NCBI GenBank assembly: GCA_034401795.1
Contig: CM067373.1
Span: 85,228,521-85,292,520, forward strand
Length of the DNA: 64,000 nt
Reading direction: 5' to 3'
Source of the DNA: Chaetoderma sp. LZ-2023a
Lineage: Eukaryota > Mollusca > Caudofoveata > Chaetodermatida > Chaetodermatidae
Position 1 is the stretch's first letter, and each line of letters begins with the position of its first letter. The position numbers and the translations under genes were made by a program. Positions 61,290 to 64,000 of the stretch are shown one piece after another. Below the pieces are notes generated by a model that ran no database searches, had not been told where the DNA came from, and saw only the letters and a list, made by a program, of their open reading frames with translations.

Positions 61290-64000
61290 CTGGAGAAGGA
61301 CAGTGAGCGTTGTCCTCTACACTTGCTTGATAGTGGGAATGCATAGCGTGAAATTTTGCCACATCTAATGTTGGTGGGAGAGCCTCCTGTGGACGTCCCC
61401 TAAAACTTGACTCGTGCCTTGACACACTTATCTACATCGGGCATTCCATATATCACACAGATGAATTTCTCTGCTGGTCTGAGAATATCCTTTGTGTGCA
61501 GGCATTTTCCTAGACAAATTACTCAGGGAGGCGTTGTGTTGTTATAAAACCTTCCAAGTTGTTTTCTTGTTGTGGCCACTGAGCTGAGATATGCTGTTGC
61601 CCCCAGTAATGGCATGGAAGGACCTTATTGATTCAAATTGGCCAATGGGTGCTTTCGAATCTTAAGTATTGGACTGTATTTAAGATTTCTGGTTGTCCCA
61701 GCTTTCATGAACAGGTTTGAACATCCCATTTTGTCATAATCCGCTGGTAAAATCACAAGAACATCTGTGTCACGCACTGGCACGACGATTGATTCCATAT
61801 TGACACGAATGCAGTGCAGAACCAGGCGGATGTCTACTTCCTTTTGATTGGCTTCAAGTGTGGAGACATCCAGTGATAGGAGTTTATCCTTAGGGCTGTG
61901 CTCAGTTAGTTGGTGGGAAAGCAGAAAAGCAAATGTGCCTTATTTCCTTCAAGTGCCATACAGTTGCGAGAGGAACTGAGATATTTTCTATTCTACTACA
62001 CACTGGCAAAATGGCTTCTTGCGTTTGACCCTTGATCCTGCTTTGATTGATTCTTTCTTATACCTATCAAATGTAACACCGATTGGGTCAAATGCTGCGC
62101 CCATCTTATATACTATTTCTGAAAAGCATATTCACCACATGTTTTAACATCTATTGACTTTCCTAGAGCCACCACCAATGCTTGTCCGTCAATCAGCAGG
62201 CAGCTTGGCTCGACAAGTGAAACAGTTAGTATATTTTATAGCAATGACTTGTTGCTGGAATATAGGCTGCGAGAGACAGTGGTATATACATAAACTCGTG
62301 TTGCATGATTGCATATAGGCTAACATCATGTCATGCGCTGCCCACTTTGATAGTGCTCTACTTGACTTTGATGTTCTGTACAATTGTGTACAATGAAATA
62401 AATGTCAGAGTGTTATTCTTGTGGATGGGAGCTTTCAGGTCACATGTTGGTCATTCTCCGGAGCCTCACATTGCTGTTTCTTAACAAATACACAAAGTTG
62501 GTCTTGACCTAAACATTCAGCACCAAGCAATGTTTCCTGGATATAAGCAGTGGCTAAATCCTTGGTTACTATGTTCTGTAGAGTTTTAGCATGATTATGA
62601 AAGACACTATGCTGTTTTAGTAATCTGACCAACTTCTCTTCATCATCATAATCTCCGACTGCCCTTCCTTTAGTGGACACATTATGTGTGTACATGTCGT
62701 CTTCATCATCCATGGTTAACTTTAACATTACCTTAGTCTGAGATGCTATTACAGTCCTGAGATCAGAGGATAGAGTCCATCTGCTTAGTGAAGAGCCTGC
62801 AGCCTGCTGATTTGATCTGAGAAAACTTGGTTGAAGCGCCGAGCAGCATCTTCGACCACAAAATTACCTTGCTGGAACCCAGTTAGGACGTCTGGTTGGA
62901 GTCTCTTCATTTCAGACAGATAGACCATACTCTACCTGGCGTAATTGACATGATTGAAGAAGTACGGTAACATACGTCAAAATGCATTTAGGTGGAGATC
63001 CTATAATCCATCACGATGTGCCCTGGTAAAACGCAGTAAGATGATAACCATAGACATGTATTCCCAACAGAATTCTGAATTCAGATCCTCAGCAAACTCT
63101 ACCATGTGCTACTGAAACATCTCAGATCATAGTGTGCCCATTATAAGTGCAATATGTTCAAAGTTAAAGTGTTTGTCTCATCATGGGCAAGCTCCGCTCA
63201 TATTTCCAGATCAAAGCTACCAAAGTGTGCATACAGCCATGGAAGCAATATTTGCCATATAGCCTGAAATGTGAGTTTATTGACTCTCATAGACAGTGCA
63301 CAACCGTTTCCTGCTATTACTTGTTTAGCGGCATTGAGACCCAAAATGCCGCTTTTCACGCACAGCTGATACATGCCATATGCCGGACCAAAATATATCG
63401 GTACCTCATTGTACTGCTTAACTGACCATTCAACCCATCAATCTTGACTAAAGAACCTTATCCATTGTGAGACCAACATGCTGCTTTTCCATTGTATTCA
63501 ATGTATTAAGTTCATGCGCAGGAGTCTGTATTATAGGTAGATATCCTACTGAAGTTCGATTTGGATTGGTTGTACTGGCCATTTAGATAAAGGAAGTCTG
63601 AGTAGCCTTTAGTCATTGAGATCACCCAGCCATTATGGATGTCATATCTGTTGCCTGAGCTTTCATTGCTGATGGGCATTCCTCAATTGGCTGTATGAAC
63701 TATTCAACCACAACCTGATCTGTGAAAGGGGGCTCTGTGATTCCCCTGTTAGGTGCTGGTATTATGCCATTCATCATATCTGAGATATGTAATGTTCATG
63801 TCCTTGAAAGGTTGATACCTGGAAGTACATTAGCATTGGGTGGGCCTTTCTACCACGCTGTAACTTGGGTGGCATGGCAAGTTCCTTTTCTATCCATCAT
63901 GCTCTCCTTAATATCCACATTGCCTGTCGAGAAATGGACAACACGTCCATTGACCAGGTTTGGTGTAATGACAGCGCCATGGTTATCAATGGCTTCCAGT
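61290..64000 (-). pseudogene. Pseudogene of a large uncharacterised metazoan family
   Basis: Reading the minus strand from the window edge, blocks appear in order: LVNGRVVHFSTGNVDIKESM; MKAQATDM with RTSVGYLPIIQTPAHELNTL; HVGLTMDKVL; LLKQHSVFHNHAKTLQNIVT (62435-62728, still open); EVDIRLVLHCIRV and VRDTDVLVILPADY; EKFICVIYGMPDVDKCVKAR; EALPPTLDVAKFHAMHSHYQ. Many stops and frameshifts separate them. I recognise the set as a family common in predicted cnidarian, sponge and mollusc proteins, with no function known to me. The E-x-D and D-x-D pair (61832-61840 and 61763-61771) recalls PIN/FEN-type nucleases. The N-terminus lies outside the window. Confidence 0.8.

Overview
This is a repeat-dominated stretch of a eukaryotic, almost certainly invertebrate metazoan, genome. 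I see no intact host gene. The evidence is introns and TATA/CCAAT promoters, Ty3-type LTR retroelements with a tRNA-Lys primer site, a HARBI1-type DNA transposon, tRNA-derived SINE signals, long AT/CT/GT microsatellites, and a decayed copy of a large uncharacterised protein family that I associate with cnidarian, sponge and mollusc gene sets. The phylum cannot be fixed from sequence alone.

Layout. Positions 1-1660 hold small dispersed repeats, two long hairpins and a (TA)n tract. Positions 1660-6195 hold copy A (minus strand) of a Ty3/gypsy family. Positions 6884-44767 hold a head-to-tail array of four more copies (B, C, D, E) that share single LTRs between units: LTRs at 6884-9163, 15456-16968, 19715-21234, 32664-38937 and 41619-44767. 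Copies C and D arose partly by a tandem duplication of a 5.0-kb piece with its joint at 18375/18376. A 4.1-kb PIF/Harbinger transposon (33328-37473) sits inside the fourth LTR and carries a Myb/SANT-like gene with an intron and a convergent DDE transposase. Positions 44768-51050 are a mix of a SINE, a roughly 300-bp dispersed repeat, microsatellites, an 84-bp minisatellite (about 10 units) and a Maverick/Polinton-like integrase relic. Positions 51050-60183 hold copy F of the Ty3 family. Positions 60184-61240 show only a direct repeat, and 61290-64000 (minus) is a stop-riddled pseudogene of the large uncharacterised family, continuing past the window edge.

The Ty3 family is the main subject. 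Piecing the copies together by order only, its plan is: a long LTR (3.1 kb in the least rearranged copy) with a mid-LTR Pol II promoter (CCAAT, CRE-like TGACGTCA, TATA); a structured leader; a primer-binding site matching tRNA-Lys(CUU); gag with a capsid domain and two separate CCHC knuckles; protease, RT, RNase H and integrase with a GPY/F-type tail; then a second promoter closely resembling the LTR promoter; then an accessory ORF in the env position that begins M-S-L-x-E-D, carries a C2H2-like finger and ends in G-T-Q-T; then the 3' LTR. An internal promoter plus accessory ORF beside the 3' LTR is unusual for Ty3 elements and is the best candidate here for an undescribed system. Every copy is broken by stops, frameshifts or large deletions, so the family is represented only by fossils in this window.
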